This document shows, piece after piece, positions 35,016-44,647 of a stretch of DNA of 64,000 bases (position 1 is the stretch's first letter; each line of letters starts with the position of its first letter). Origin of the DNA: Catellatospora vulcania. GTDB lineage: Bacteria > Actinomycetota > Actinomycetes > Mycobacteriales > Micromonosporaceae. The notes beneath the pieces were generated by a model. That model did no database searches, had not been told where the DNA came from, and saw only the letters and a program-made list of their open reading frames with translations. The position numbers were made by a program, and so were the translations under genes. Location of the stretch: contig NZ_WARX01000001.1 of NCBI RefSeq assembly GCF_009720385.1, positions 1,461,353 through 1,525,352 on the forward strand, given 5' to 3'.

Positions 35016-37664
35016 TCATGATGAGTGCGGCCGGGTTGTCCACGACGCCAGCAGCTGCGCGGCCTCGCCGGTACGCAGGTGGTCGTCGCTCTGTACGGCC
35101 CGCATGTCGGCCAGCACCCCGGTCAGCTCACCGACCGCGCCCGCCACGTCGCCGCCGCGGTGGCGCAGTTGCGCGTGCAGCTGCCGGGCGCGCATCGCCC
35201 GCGGATGGGCGTGCCCGAACACCTCCTCGACGACCGTCTGCAGCTCTGCCAGGGCCGCCATGCCCGCCGCCGGATCGTCGGCCAGGCCGGTCCAGTAGGC
35301 CAGGTTGGTGCGGAACGTCAGCGTGGTCGGGTGCCGCGGCCCGAGCGCCCGTTCGGCGTCCTGCGTGGCCACGCCGAACTCCTCGACGGCCGCAGCCGGC
35401 TGCCCCGCCAGGCCGCGCCAGTACGCCAGGTTGTGCCGGGCGGTCAGCGTGTCGTGGTGCAGCGGCCCGTGTACCGCGACCAGCCCCTCCACCGCCCGCT
35501 GGTACGTGTCGACGGCCAGATCCGCGTCCCCGGTCTCGCCGATCCACCGCCCCAGATCAGACAGCGTGCTGAGGGTGTCCGGATGGGACGGGCCGCGCCG
35601 CTGAGCCAGCTCGTCCGCCAGCGCCGTGAACCATTCCCGGGCTCCGGCGGGGTCGCCCGACATTCCCCGGCACAGCGCGACGTACCGCCGCGTCGACAGC
35701 GTCAGCGGATGATCGTCGCCGAGCACGGCCGCGGCCTGCGCGTGCAGCGGCACCATCTCCGCCAGCGTCGCCGCGGGCGCGCCCAGCTCGAACGGCTGCA
35801 GCGCCGCACGCTGCCGAATCCACAGCGTGTCCGGATCGTCCGCGCCGAGCAGCCGCTCGGCATCGCGCTGCAGGACGGTCAGCTCGGTGAGCGCCGCCGC
35901 GGGGTCGCCGAGCTCGCCGACGGCCTGGGCCCGCTGCGCGGCCAGGAAGATCACATCGCGGTGCTCGCCGCCGAGCCTCTCACGGGCCTGCGCGAGCAGC
36001 TCGTCCGCGGCGTCGCGGGCCGCGCCGGTCCGGCCCAACGCCATCAGGTGCTCGGCGAGCCGCCGCAGCACCGGATGCATGCGCTGGTGCCACAGGTGTT
36101 CGCCGACCGCCCGGCGCAGCGCCAGCAGGCTGTCGTAGAGCGCGGCCACCGGCAGGCTGTGGTCCGGGACCGCCCATGCCTCGTCCAGGGCGTCCGCGGC
36201 GGCGCGGGCCAGCGCGGGCAGCTCGGTGTCCGGGACGGACTCCCGGACCGCCCGCTGCACCAGGGCGTGCATCGCCACCGTCGACGTGTCGTGGGTGAGC
36301 AGGCTGAGCCGGTGCAGCGCACGCAGCGCCGCCAGCGCCTCACGCCGGTCCGCGCCGACCCGGGCCCGAGCCGCGCCGGTCAGCAGCAGGTCCTGCGGCA
36401 CCCCGACCGGGGCCAGCAGCGCCACCAGCTCCAGCATCCGGGCCGCGGCGCCCGGCTTGGCCAGCGCGGCGGCGCGCTGCGCGGCAAGCTGCCAGGTGCT
36501 GGCCACCGTACGGTCGTGGCCGTCGGCGGGCGACGTGGGCGGGAACAGGTCGGCGAGCCGCTCCCGTTCGTCGTCGAGCATCCGCCGGTACGCCGGCACG
36601 CCGGTGCCGGTGTCGATGAGGAACGCCGCGGCCTGCGACAGCGCGAGCGGGAAGTGTCCCAGCGCGGCCGCCAGGCCGGCCAGCTCGCCGTCGGGCGGCG
36701 GCTCGCCCTGCCCGGCCGCCGGATCCAGCGACAGGCGATTACGCAGATAGTCCACCGATTCCGCGCCGCTGAACATGCCCACCTGCACGACGCGCGCCGC
36801 AGGGCGCAGCACCAGCGCGTCGCGGCGGCGGGTCGTCACGATGCTGCGGCCGTGCTCGCCGATCGGCCACAGCCCGTCCAGGTCCGCCGGGTCGTCGGCG
36901 TCGTCGAGCACCACCAGCCACGGCTGCGGCGTCGAGCGCAGCCACGCGACCAGCAGGTCGGCCTGCGTCTCCTCGTCGTGGCCGTAGCCGTCCGGGTGCG
37001 CCGCACGGCCGCCTGCGGCGGCGGGGGAGTCCAGCATCCCGCCCGCGACCGCCCGCCAGACACGGGCGTATCCGGCCAGCAGCGACTGCCGCGACGACGC
37101 AGACACCCACGCGAACAGGCCCCCGCAGCCGCGCGCCCGATGAAACGCCGCCGCCGCGAGCTGCGACTTGCCCGACCCGCCCGGCCCTGTCAGCAGCACC
37201 TGGCGCACCGTGTCGTCGCGCAGCGCGTCGTCGATGGCCGCGGCCAGCTCCGGGCGCTCGCGCAGCGAGGCGGCGTCGCTGGGCGGGCGGCCGACCACCA
37301 GTTCCGCCACCGGGCCCGCGGCCGCGGCGGGGCGTACGGTGGTGCGCTGCTCGTGCGCGGCCCGCCACAGCTGCCGCCACCGCTGCAGCGACTGGCCCGT
37401 CGCCGACCCGCCGGTGGCCGTCTCGACGGCCTGCACGAGCGCGTGGACCTGTTCGAAGTCGCGGGGCACGGAGCGGCCGTTGAGCCACTCGCCGAGCCGG
37501 CGGGCGTTGACGGCGATGCGCCGCCCGGACGGCAGCGCGACGTTGCTCGCCCGGCGGGCCAGCACCTCGTCGGAGGCGTCGGGCAGGCGGCGGCGCAGCT
37601 GTGCCAGCGCGGCCGTGAACGCGGTCCGGGGCGCGCCGTCCTGATCGTGCGACCGTTCCGCCAT
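35016..37664 (-). CDS. XRE-like / NB-ARC / TPR STAND ATPase
   Basis: An 882-residue signalling ATPase. Residues 14-105 resemble the degenerate XRE-type helix-turn-helix found at the start of actinobacterial NB-ARC proteins (LNGRSVPRDFEQVHALVQAV, then LWRAAHEQR). NB-ARC follows with Walker A GPGGSGKS at 160-167, Walker B WLVVLDDAD, a SIVTTRRRDAL sensor and FPLALSQAAAFL. The C-terminal ~350 residues are repeats of the TPR_12 type, each with an HP-T-LS/LTAR-NLA-W signature. Such proteins are closed by ADP and switch to an oligomer on sensing a ligand. It starts the minus-strand run that leads into the sigma-factor genes. Confidence 0.88.
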   Translation of the reverse strand: MAERSHDQDGAPRTAFTAALAQLRRRLPDASDEVLARRASNVALPSGRRIAVNARRLGEWLNGRSVPRDFEQVHALVQAVETATGGSATGQSLQRWRQLWRAAHEQRTTVRPAAAAGPVAELVVGRPPSDAASLRERPELAAAIDDALRDDTVRQVLLTGPGGSGKSQLAAAAFHRARGCGGLFAWVSASSRQSLLAGYARVWRAVAGGMLDSPAAAGGRAAHPDGYGHDEETQADLLVAWLRSTPQPWLVVLDDADDPADLDGLWPIGEHGRSIVTTRRRDALVLRPAARVVQVGMFSGAESVDYLRNRLSLDPAAGQGEPPPDGELAGLAAALGHFPLALSQAAAFLIDTGTGVPAYRRMLDDERERLADLFPPTSPADGHDRTVASTWQLAAQRAAALAKPGAAARMLELVALLAPVGVPQDLLLTGAARARVGADRREALAALRALHRLSLLTHDTSTVAMHALVQRAVRESVPDTELPALARAAADALDEAWAVPDHSLPVAALYDSLLALRRAVGEHLWHQRMHPVLRRLAEHLMALGRTGAARDAADELLAQARERLGGEHRDVIFLAAQRAQAVGELGDPAAALTELTVLQRDAERLLGADDPDTLWIRQRAALQPFELGAPAATLAEMVPLHAQAAAVLGDDHPLTLSTRRYVALCRGMSGDPAGAREWFTALADELAQRRGPSHPDTLSTLSDLGRWIGETGDADLAVDTYQRAVEGLVAVHGPLHHDTLTARHNLAYWRGLAGQPAAAVEEFGVATQDAERALGPRHPTTLTFRTNLAYWTGLADDPAAGMAALAELQTVVEEVFGHAHPRAMRARQLHAQLRHRGGDVAGAVGELTGVLADMRAVQSDDHLRTGEAAQLLASWTTRPHSS

Positions 37665-37916
37665 CGTGCCCGCGACCTCCCGTGTCCGCCGTCGGCCTGA
37701 TTCTAGGCGTACCGATGTGGACGGTCGGCCCGCGCCGGTCACCGCACCGGCCCGCACCGGGGACCCGTCGGCAGCCTCGGAATGCCCGTGCTGACCAGGT
37801 CATTCGTCGGCGTATCGACACGGCGGCCGCAGCGGGCACCGGCGGCGTCCGGTTAGCGTCGGCGCGCCGGGGCACGGCCCCGGACAGCCAGGCGGGTTCG
37901 CGAGTGGAAGGCATCG

Positions 37917-38207
37917 GTGACCATGCGCACGCTGAGTCAGAAGGACCTCGACCGGCTGGTCCGGTCGAACCGCAACCTGAAGATCTCGCTCTGGGTCTTC
38001 TGCGTGGGGATGATCGGGGTGCTCTTCCTGCTCATCGCCAACAACGTGACGATGTCCCCGGCGTGCGGCACGGCGCTCGGCGTCGGCATCGGCGCGCTGC
38101 TGGTCATCCCGCAGCGGCAGCTGCTGTCCGAACTCGGGCTCAGCCGCCAGGAGGCCAAGCAGATCCTGCAGGACGAGCGCAAGCGCCGCCGGGCCGCCGG
38201 CAACTGA
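37917..38207 (+). CDS. Small two-helix membrane protein
   Basis: A 96-residue protein with a charged N-terminus (SQKDLDRLVRSNRNL), two membrane helices (ISLWVFCVGMIGVLFLLIA; GTALGVGIGALLVIPQ) and a basic helical tail (LSRQEAKQILQDERKRRRA). GTG 37917 is favoured by a GGAAGG site; an ATG lies at 37923. No family is recognised. It stands alone between two minus-strand STAND genes and ends at a strong hairpin. Confidence 0.65.
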   Translation: MTMRTLSQKDLDRLVRSNRNLKISLWVFCVGMIGVLFLLIANNVTMSPACGTALGVGIGALLVIPQRQLLSELGLSRQEAKQILQDERKRRRAAGN

Positions 38208-38223
38208 ACCAGGGGGGACGGGG

Positions 38224-38251
38224 CGGGGCCCTCGTGGCGGCGAGGGCCCCG
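38224..38251. terminator. Bidirectional hairpin
   Basis: CGGGGCCCTCG pairs with CGAGGGCCCCG around a 6-nt loop (11 bp), between the convergent two-helix protein gene and the caspase/WD40 gene. Confidence 0.75.
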
Positions 38252-38255
38252 GCGC

Positions 38256-41200
38256 TCAACCGGGCAGCCGCAGGCTGACGATGCCCAGTTCCGTGCCGAC
38301 GACCACATGCGTCGCGTCGCGTACGGCCACGCAGTTCACCGTCGCGTTGAGCCGGATGCGGGTGCCGCCGGCCGGTTGGGTGTCGGTCTCGCCCGGCGCG
38401 GCCCGCACCCACAGCGTCTGATCGGCGCCGCCGCTGACCACCACCGTGCGATCCCCGTGCCGGTCGATCGCGGCGGCGTGCACCCAGCCCTCGTGGCCGG
38501 TGAACGGCGCGCCGGCCGGCTCGCCGGTGGCGGCCTCCCAGGTCCGTACGGTGCCGTCGTTGCCCGCGGACACCACCAGCAGGCAGTCGCCGGCCTCACC
38601 CACCGCCACCGCGTTGACATGGGCGGTGTGTCCGGTGAGCGGCTCGCCGACGGGCTCGCCCGTGCGCGCGTCCCACAGCCGCACGACGTGGTCGTCGCCT
38701 CCGGACACCACCACCGGGCGGCCGTGCAGGGACGCGAACGCGACCGACCTGACGTAACCGTGGTGGGCGTCGATGGGCGCACAGCACAGCTCCTGGGTCT
38801 GCGCGTCCCAGATCTGCACCTTGTGGTCGTTGCTGCCGGACACGATCACCGGCCGCCCGTCCAGCCGCCCGAACGCGACCGAGTTGACCCAGCTGCGATG
38901 GCCGGTGAACGGCTCGCCGAAAGGCTCGCCGGTGGCGGCGTCCCAGGTGCGCACCGTGCGGTCGTCACCCGCCGACACGATGACCGTCCGACCTTCGACC
39001 TGCCCGAACACGACCGACCGGACCCCGTCCGCGTGCCCGGTGAACGGGGCGGCCAGGGGACGCCCGGTCGCCGCGTCCCACAGCCGTACCGTGTGGTCGG
39101 TGCTGCCCGACGCGACGACCAGGGCCCCGTCGAGGCGGCCGAACGCGATCGCGGTGACCGGGCTCAGATGCCCGGCGAACGGGGCCGCGACGACCTGGCC
39201 GGTGGCCGCGTCCCAGGCCCGCAGGGCACGGTCGGCGCCGCCCGCGATGACGATCGGCTGGCGGCCGAGCCGCCCGAACGCCACCGACCGCACCCCGCCG
39301 GGGGTCGCGTACAGGGTGCCGACGGTCTCCCCGGTGACGGCGTCACTGACCCTGACGCGGGCGTCCGCACCGCCGGCGATGACGATCGGCTGGCGGCCGA
39401 GCTGCCCGAAAGCCACCGACCGGATCGCGCCGGCGCCGGTGGCCGCAGCGCCGACGGGTTCGCCGGAGTCGGCGTACCAGACGCGCACGGTCTCGTCGTC
39501 GCTGCCGGAGGCCACCACGGGCTGCCCGTCGACGGCCCCGAACGCCACCGCGGTGACCGCATCCCTGTGCCCGGTCAGCGGCTCGCCCACCGGCAGGCCG
39601 GAGGCCGCGTCCCACAGCCGCACCGTGCGGTCGCCGCCGCCGGAGGCGATCACCGGACGGCCGTCGAGGTCGCCGAACGCCACCGTGTTCACGGCCCCCT
39701 CGTGCCCGAGCAGCGGCGGTGCTGCCGCGCGCCCGGACGCGGCGTCCCACAACCGGACGGTCTCGTCCGCGCCGCCGGAGGCCACCACGGTCCTGCCGTC
39801 GACGGCGCCCAGCGCCAGTGACCTGACCGGGCCGGTGTCGGTGGCCGGCTCGCCGACCGGCTTGCCGGACGCGGCGTCCCACAACCGGATGGTCTGGTCG
39901 TCGCCGCCCGACGCCACCACCGGCTGCCCGTCGACGGCCCCGAACGCCACCGCGGTGACCGCGCCGGTGTGCCCGGTCAGCGGCGCGCGGAACGGCTGGC
40001 CGGACGCCGCGTCCCACAGCCGCACCGTGCGGTCGCCGCCGCCGGAGACGACGATCGGCTGCCCGGCCAGGTCGCCGAACGCGACGGCGTCGACCGTGTC
40101 GGCATGCCCGGTGAACGGTTCGCCGACCGGCTCGCCGGACGCCGCGTCCCACAGGCGCACCGTGTCGTCCTCGCCGCCTGACACGATCACCGGCCGACCG
40201 TCGCGGGTGCCGAACGCCACCGACGACACCCAGTCGTTGTGACCCGTGAGCCGGACCCCGATCTGGCGGCCGGTGACCACGTCGGACACCTGCACGGTCC
40301 GGTCGTTGCCGCCGGACACCACGACCGGCTGCGACCCGCGGCGGCCGAAGGCCACCGCGTTCACATGGTCGACGTGCCCGGTGTACGGGTCGGTGACGAG
40401 CCGCCCGGTCTCGGCCGACCACACCTGCACGGTCCGGTCCTCACCACCGGAGACCACGATCGCGTCGTCGCCGAGCCGCCCGAACGCGACGGCCTTCACC
40501 CGGCCCGAGTGGCCGCTGTACGGGGTGTCGAACAGGCTGCCGGTGGCCGGGTCCCACAGCCGCACCAGGCCGTCCGTGCAGGCCGTCGCCACGACACCCT
40601 GCCCGCGCACGTCGCCGACCGCCACCGCGTACACGCCGCCGGTGTGCCCCGCCAGGGGCCGGCCCAGGACTTCGCCGGTGGCCGCGTCCCAGACCATGAC
40701 CAGGTCGTCCTCGCCACCGGACACGATGACGGCCCGGTCGAACAACTGTCCGAAGGCGACGGTGCGCACCGGCCCGCGATGCCGGAAGGGGCGTCCGGGC
40801 AGGGGAAGCGCGGTCGCCGCGTCCCAGCGCCGCACGGTGCCGTCCCGGCCGCCGGAAACCACGACGGTCCTGCCGTCCAGCTGTCCGAACGCGACCGCGG
40901 TGACCCAGTCGGTGTGCCCGACGAGCGGCTCGCCGATCGGTCGCCCGGTGGTGGCGTTCCACAGGCACAGCTTGCGGTCACCGCTGGCCGACGCGACGAC
41001 CGCCCGGCCGGCGACGTCGCCGAGCGCGACCGCGGTGACCGGGCCGCGGTGCCGGGTCAGCGTCTGGTGCGGCGGATGCATCCGCCACGAAGCCCAGTGC
41101 GTGGTCCACGGCAGCGGCAGGCCGCTGGCGGTGATGTCGTCGGCCAGGTGCGGGGCCCGCGCGCACCGGGCAGCGAGCTGCAGATAGGCGGCTCGCTCAG

Positions 41201-43547
41201 CCGGGTGGGCCTGCATCCGGGCGACCGCCCGCTGGTAGGCGTCGGCGGTCGCCCGCGCCTGCGGTGTCCGGACCCGGTGCAGCGCGGTCAGCAGCGGCTC
41301 GGCCTGGGTGTCGGTGAGCAGCCGCGGCTCGGCGAGCAGCGCGTCCAGACAGTCGGCCTGGGCGGCATGGCCCGCGATCGCGGCCGCCGTGTACGGGTGG
41401 GCCATGGCCCAGTCCCTGGTGCCGTCCGGCCGTCGCGGAACCCGGTCGACGAGCAGGTCGAAGATCGCCCGGTGGTCGGCCCTGGCGATCGCCGCGGCGT
41501 CGGCCTTGACGTCGCCGCTGTCGCGCAGCCCGGACCCCCTGCCGTCGCCGACGCTGCCCTGACGTTCGATGAGCAGATGCTCGGCGAGGGCCGCATGGTA
41601 GAGGCGGTACACGGAGCTGTTGCCCAGCCGCGACTCGATGATGTAGTAGCCGGCCTTCTCGAACAGCCAGTCCAGGTCGCGGTTGCTGCACGGGCGGCCG
41701 GTCAGCCGGGTGACCAGGCGCGGCCACAGGTCCTCCCACGGCAGCCCGGACGCCTGCGCGTACGCCAGCGGCAGCAGCAGGTCCCGAGCCTTGGCGGCCT
41801 CGTCGCCGAGGCGTTCGTCGAGGTCGCCGCGCATCGCGCCGGCGGCCTCCCGCGGCAGCGAGGCCTGCCAGGCCGCGTCGTACGGATCGGCCACCAGCTC
41901 GCCCCGCAGTGCCAGGCTGCGAGCGGTGATCAGGGCGACGAGGAAGGAGTCGCCGGCCGCGGCGGCGACGGCGTCGACGACCGCGCCGAGGTACTCGGTC
42001 CGCTGCCCCGCGTACGGCGACGCTTCGACCAGCCGGGTCAGGCACGAGTGCACGTACTGGTGCAGGCTGGGCTGGTCGGCGTAGCGGGCCCGGTCGAGGT
42101 TGATGACGTCGACCGGCGTGCCCAGCGGGCCGATCAGGTGCCGGCGGGTGCCGATCAGCAGGCGCAGCGGGGTCCGGCGGGCTGTTCTGACCAGCGGCGC
42201 GAGCACCTGCTCGACCATCGCGATGCCGGTGACCGTGGTGTCGCCGAGCTCGCCGGCGGCCTCGTCGACGCCGTCGATGACGACGACGACGGGCTCGGTC
42301 CGGTTGCGCAGCTGCGCGATGAGCTTGCCCGGCGAGTCGACGGCGGCGATGTCGTCGATGCCGCAGGCTTCGGCGAGCCCGGCGAGCAGGCCCACCGGGG
42401 TCAGCCCGCGGGCGTGGATGAACCGGTCGATCGACTCCCGCGGGGGGACGGTGTCCGGCGGCAGCACGTGCACGTCGGGCACCCGGGCGCTGCGGCCCGG
42501 GTCGGCCAGCGTGTCCAACCGTGCCAGCAGCGCCGACTTGCCCGAACCCGGATCGCCGGTGATCACCAGCGTCGGCGGGTCGGCGTCGGCGAGCCAGGCC
42601 GAAGCCCGCCGCAGTGCCGCGTGACGGCCGGTGAACAGCCACAGGTCGTCACGGTCGGACAGCGGGTCCAGGCCCTGCCCGATGCGGGCGGTCCGCTCCC
42701 GGTCGGTCCGGCGTGCCTCCTGCTGCAGCCGCAGCTCGCGGGTGCGCACGTCGAGGTCGGAGTACCACCGGCTGTACTGCCGGTTCGGGAAGAACTCCCC
42801 GGACCGCTCCCCGAAGTAGAACAGGCGGGCCTGCTGGCTGACGGCCCCGCCTGCCGCCGCGTCGGCCAGTTCCGCGTTCACCTGGGTGATCAGCGGCTCC
42901 AGCGGGAGGAACGGCACCTCGTGGCCGGCGATCGCCCGTTCCTGAACCGAGCGGGCCAGTGCCTGGGTGAACGTGCCGACACCCGCCTGCTGGTAGTCGC
43001 GGGTCGAGACGATCACCGCGATGGCGGGGCCGCCGGCCGTGCGCCGCAGCCGCTCGACGAACCCCACCGCGCCGGCCGCCAGCGCACCGCCTGCCGCGCC
43101 GGCGTAGCAGGTGTCGAGCACGAACAGCAGCCGCTGGCCGACCATCTCGCCGGGCGTGTCGCTGTCGAGCACCCGGCCGGTCAGGTCACCGGCACGCAGG
43201 AAGCTGAACGACCGGTCGGCCGTGGCATCGGCCATCGGCAGCAGTAGATCGGTCTTGGACGCCGCGACCTCGCCGTGCCCGGTGTAGTAGACGGCGATCA
43301 TGTCGTCGGCGCGGCGCTCGGGACTGCGCAGGAAGGCCCGCAGCCGCCCGGTGAACTCCACCGCGCTCAGGTTCACCCCGAAGTCCTGCACGACCTGGTA
43401 GTCCAGGCCGGTGAACAGGTCGGTGGCGCGTTGCAGCTCGGCGACGAGTTCGGGCAGGTCGATGAGGTTGGTCGAGGGGGCGTACTCGGTCGTCGCCGCG
43501 CCGATGAAGTACCGCCGCACCGCCGAGCGGTCCTCCGGCCCGTTCAC
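38256..43547 (-). CDS. Caspase-like / NACHT-type STAND ATPase / 21-blade WD40 protein
   Basis: A 1763-residue protein. Residues 10-245 are a C14 caspase-like peptidase domain with the dyad H91 in VYYTGHGEV and C147 in FVLDTCYAG. A STAND ATPase follows with Walker A GDPGSGKS at 331-338 and Walker B VVVVIDGVDEA near 420-430, then a helical winged-helix/bridging region to about 830. The rest is about 21 WD40 repeats of 43-46 residues with unusually uniform sequence (GH..V.AVAFG..DGRPVVVSGG.D.TVRLWDAATG), enough for three seven-bladed propellers. The start overlaps the stop of the hydrolase gene upstream (GTGA). Probable role: a sensor that releases protease activity when the propellers bind a signal; target unknown. 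Confidence 0.92.
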   Translation of the reverse strand: MNGPEDRSAVRRYFIGAATTEYAPSTNLIDLPELVAELQRATDLFTGLDYQVVQDFGVNLSAVEFTGRLRAFLRSPERRADDMIAVYYTGHGEVAASKTDLLLPMADATADRSFSFLRAGDLTGRVLDSDTPGEMVGQRLLFVLDTCYAGAAGGALAAGAVGFVERLRRTAGGPAIAVIVSTRDYQQAGVGTFTQALARSVQERAIAGHEVPFLPLEPLITQVNAELADAAAGGAVSQQARLFYFGERSGEFFPNRQYSRWYSDLDVRTRELRLQQEARRTDRERTARIGQGLDPLSDRDDLWLFTGRHAALRRASAWLADADPPTLVITGDPGSGKSALLARLDTLADPGRSARVPDVHVLPPDTVPPRESIDRFIHARGLTPVGLLAGLAEACGIDDIAAVDSPGKLIAQLRNRTEPVVVVIDGVDEAAGELGDTTVTGIAMVEQVLAPLVRTARRTPLRLLIGTRRHLIGPLGTPVDVINLDRARYADQPSLHQYVHSCLTRLVEASPYAGQRTEYLGAVVDAVAAAAGDSFLVALITARSLALRGELVADPYDAAWQASLPREAAGAMRGDLDERLGDEAAKARDLLLPLAYAQASGLPWEDLWPRLVTRLTGRPCSNRDLDWLFEKAGYYIIESRLGNSSVYRLYHAALAEHLLIERQGSVGDGRGSGLRDSGDVKADAAAIARADHRAIFDLLVDRVPRRPDGTRDWAMAHPYTAAAIAGHAAQADCLDALLAEPRLLTDTQAEPLLTALHRVRTPQARATADAYQRAVARMQAHPAERAAYLQLAARCARAPHLADDITASGLPLPWTTHWASWRMHPPHQTLTRHRGPVTAVALGDVAGRAVVASASGDRKLCLWNATTGRPIGEPLVGHTDWVTAVAFGQLDGRTVVVSGGRDGTVRRWDAATALPLPGRPFRHRGPVRTVAFGQLFDRAVIVSGGEDDLVMVWDAATGEVLGRPLAGHTGGVYAVAVGDVRGQGVVATACTDGLVRLWDPATGSLFDTPYSGHSGRVKAVAFGRLGDDAIVVSGGEDRTVQVWSAETGRLVTDPYTGHVDHVNAVAFGRRGSQPVVVSGGNDRTVQVSDVVTGRQIGVRLTGHNDWVSSVAFGTRDGRPVIVSGGEDDTVRLWDAASGEPVGEPFTGHADTVDAVAFGDLAGQPIVVSGGGDRTVRLWDAASGQPFRAPLTGHTGAVTAVAFGAVDGQPVVASGGDDQTIRLWDAASGKPVGEPATDTGPVRSLALGAVDGRTVVASGGADETVRLWDAASGRAAAPPLLGHEGAVNTVAFGDLDGRPVIASGGGDRTVRLWDAASGLPVGEPLTGHRDAVTAVAFGAVDGQPVVASGSDDETVRVWYADSGEPVGAAATGAGAIRSVAFGQLGRQPIVIAGGADARVRVSDAVTGETVGTLYATPGGVRSVAFGRLGRQPIVIAGGADRALRAWDAATGQVVAAPFAGHLSPVTAIAFGRLDGALVVASGSTDHTVRLWDAATGRPLAAPFTGHADGVRSVVFGQVEGRTVIVSAGDDRTVRTWDAATGEPFGEPFTGHRSWVNSVAFGRLDGRPVIVSGSNDHKVQIWDAQTQELCCAPIDAHHGYVRSVAFASLHGRPVVVSGGDDHVVRLWDARTGEPVGEPLTGHTAHVNAVAVGEAGDCLLVVSAGNDGTVRTWEAATGEPAGAPFTGHEGWVHAAAIDRHGDRTVVVSGGADQTLWVRAAPGETDTQPAGGTRIRLNATVNCVAVRDATHVVVGTELGIVSLRLPG

Positions 43548-44407
43548 GGGCGGCCGGCGAGCAGTCCCGCGGCCACGGCCGCGCCGGTCTCGCGATCGGA
43601 CAGGTAGCGCTCCACCTGGTGGGCCGCCATCCCGTTGCTGATCTCCAGGTCGCGGACGCGGTCGCCGTACACGGTGCGCAGCACCGGCTGCAGGGCCACG
43701 AAGTCACCCGAATCGGTGATGTTCACCCAGCGCTCGACCTCGGGCCAGGCGGCCGTCGACGGCTGCAGGCGGTGGGTCACCAGGTGCGGCACGCCCAGCG
43801 GCGAGCCGAGCGTCACCAGGTCGGTGACCGGCCATTCGGGATGGGCGCAGAGCGCCTCGTACGCCACGACCGAGCCCAGCGAGTGGGCCACCACCACGCG
43901 GGTGTCCTCACCGATCGCGGCCGCGAACCGCTCCTGGGCCGCCGCGCGCACGGCCGGGTCGGTGAAATAGGCCGTGACCTGCTTGAGCCACCACACGAGC
44001 AGGCGCTCCGACGCCTGGGCCAGGAACCGTGCGCCGGCCAGCGCCAGCAGCGCCTTGCGGGCCGAGTTCCGCGGGCCCAGGGTCCGCGCGTCCGGGGCGA
44101 CCACCCCGGGGTCCACCCGCGCCGCCGCCGCCCACCACTGCATCAGCAGGTCGGCCTCGGGGCCGGAGTCCACATCGTCGGCCGTCAGCGGCGGGATGTC
44201 GCCGCTGAGGCGCTTTCCCGGCGGCCGGAACACGTCGCCGTAGAACACACAGGCCACTTCGGAGTCGGCCAGCCCGACGGCGGGGCTCCGGCCGGCCTGG
44301 ACGGCGTTGTCCAGCCCGCCCTGCAGCGCGGGGATCCAGCGTTCGGCCATCTGCGGCCGGCTGGCGTACGTGTTGAGGATGCCGTGTACCGCTGCTACCC
44401 GCGCCAT
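43544..44407 (-). CDS. Alpha/beta-hydrolase (lipase-like) coupled to the caspase gene
   Basis: A 287-residue protein starting VAAVHGILNTY, with a lipase elbow VVAHSLGSVVAYE (Ser near residue 176), a VTLGSPLGVPHL strand as in class 3 lipase-like and PGAP1-like proteins, and a late Asp/His region (NITDSGDFVAL). No signal peptide. Its stop overlaps the start of the caspase/NACHT/WD40 gene by four bases, so both are produced together. It might be a second effector (membrane-lipid or ester cleavage) or a regulator of the caspase; both are inference. Confidence 0.8.
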   Translation of the reverse strand: MARVAAVHGILNTYASRPQMAERWIPALQGGLDNAVQAGRSPAVGLADSEVACVFYGDVFRPPGKRLSGDIPPLTADDVDSGPEADLLMQWWAAAARVDPGVVAPDARTLGPRNSARKALLALAGARFLAQASERLLVWWLKQVTAYFTDPAVRAAAQERFAAAIGEDTRVVVAHSLGSVVAYEALCAHPEWPVTDLVTLGSPLGVPHLVTHRLQPSTAAWPEVERWVNITDSGDFVALQPVLRTVYGDRVRDLEISNGMAAHQVERYLSDRETGAAVAAGLLAGRP

Positions 44408-44647
44408 CGGTCAAACCTATCGATCGGGGACAACATCGCGCCGCCGCCCGCGACTGTCGGGAACGCGACGTTGTCAAGGTGGTTCACCCGCTCGCGGGGT
44501 GCGGCTGAGCATGGCGCGTGTCGATGGCGCGAGCCGGTCCTCCGTCGATATGCTCGCCGGGGGCCCGCATGGCGTCTCCGTGTTCCGCCACCTTCAATTC
44601 CGCCACCGTCAACCCTCGGCTGGCCGTCTTCCGCGCGGAGCCGCCAC

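Noticed and set aside
35025..37700. 891-residue plus-strand ORF opposite the NB-ARC/TPR gene
   Set aside because: Arg/Gly/Gln-rich shadow of a GC-rich gene; no motif, no start signal, and the minus strand encodes a clear NB-ARC protein.
38400..41080. Regularly spaced repeats that could look like a CRISPR or tandem DNA array
   Set aside because: The ~130-bp period is the coding period of WD40 blades in a continuous reading frame, and copies are diverged, not identical repeats with unique spacers.
40239..43247. 1002-residue plus-strand ORF opposite the caspase/WD40 gene
   Set aside because: Low-complexity antisense frame; the sense strand has caspase, P-loop and WD40 signatures.
43619..44647. 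Extension of the STAND gene at 44648 upstream by 343 residues
   Set aside because: The extension lies antisense to the lipase-like hydrolase and has no domain; the GTG at 44648 has its own ribosome-binding site and starts the helix-turn-helix domain.
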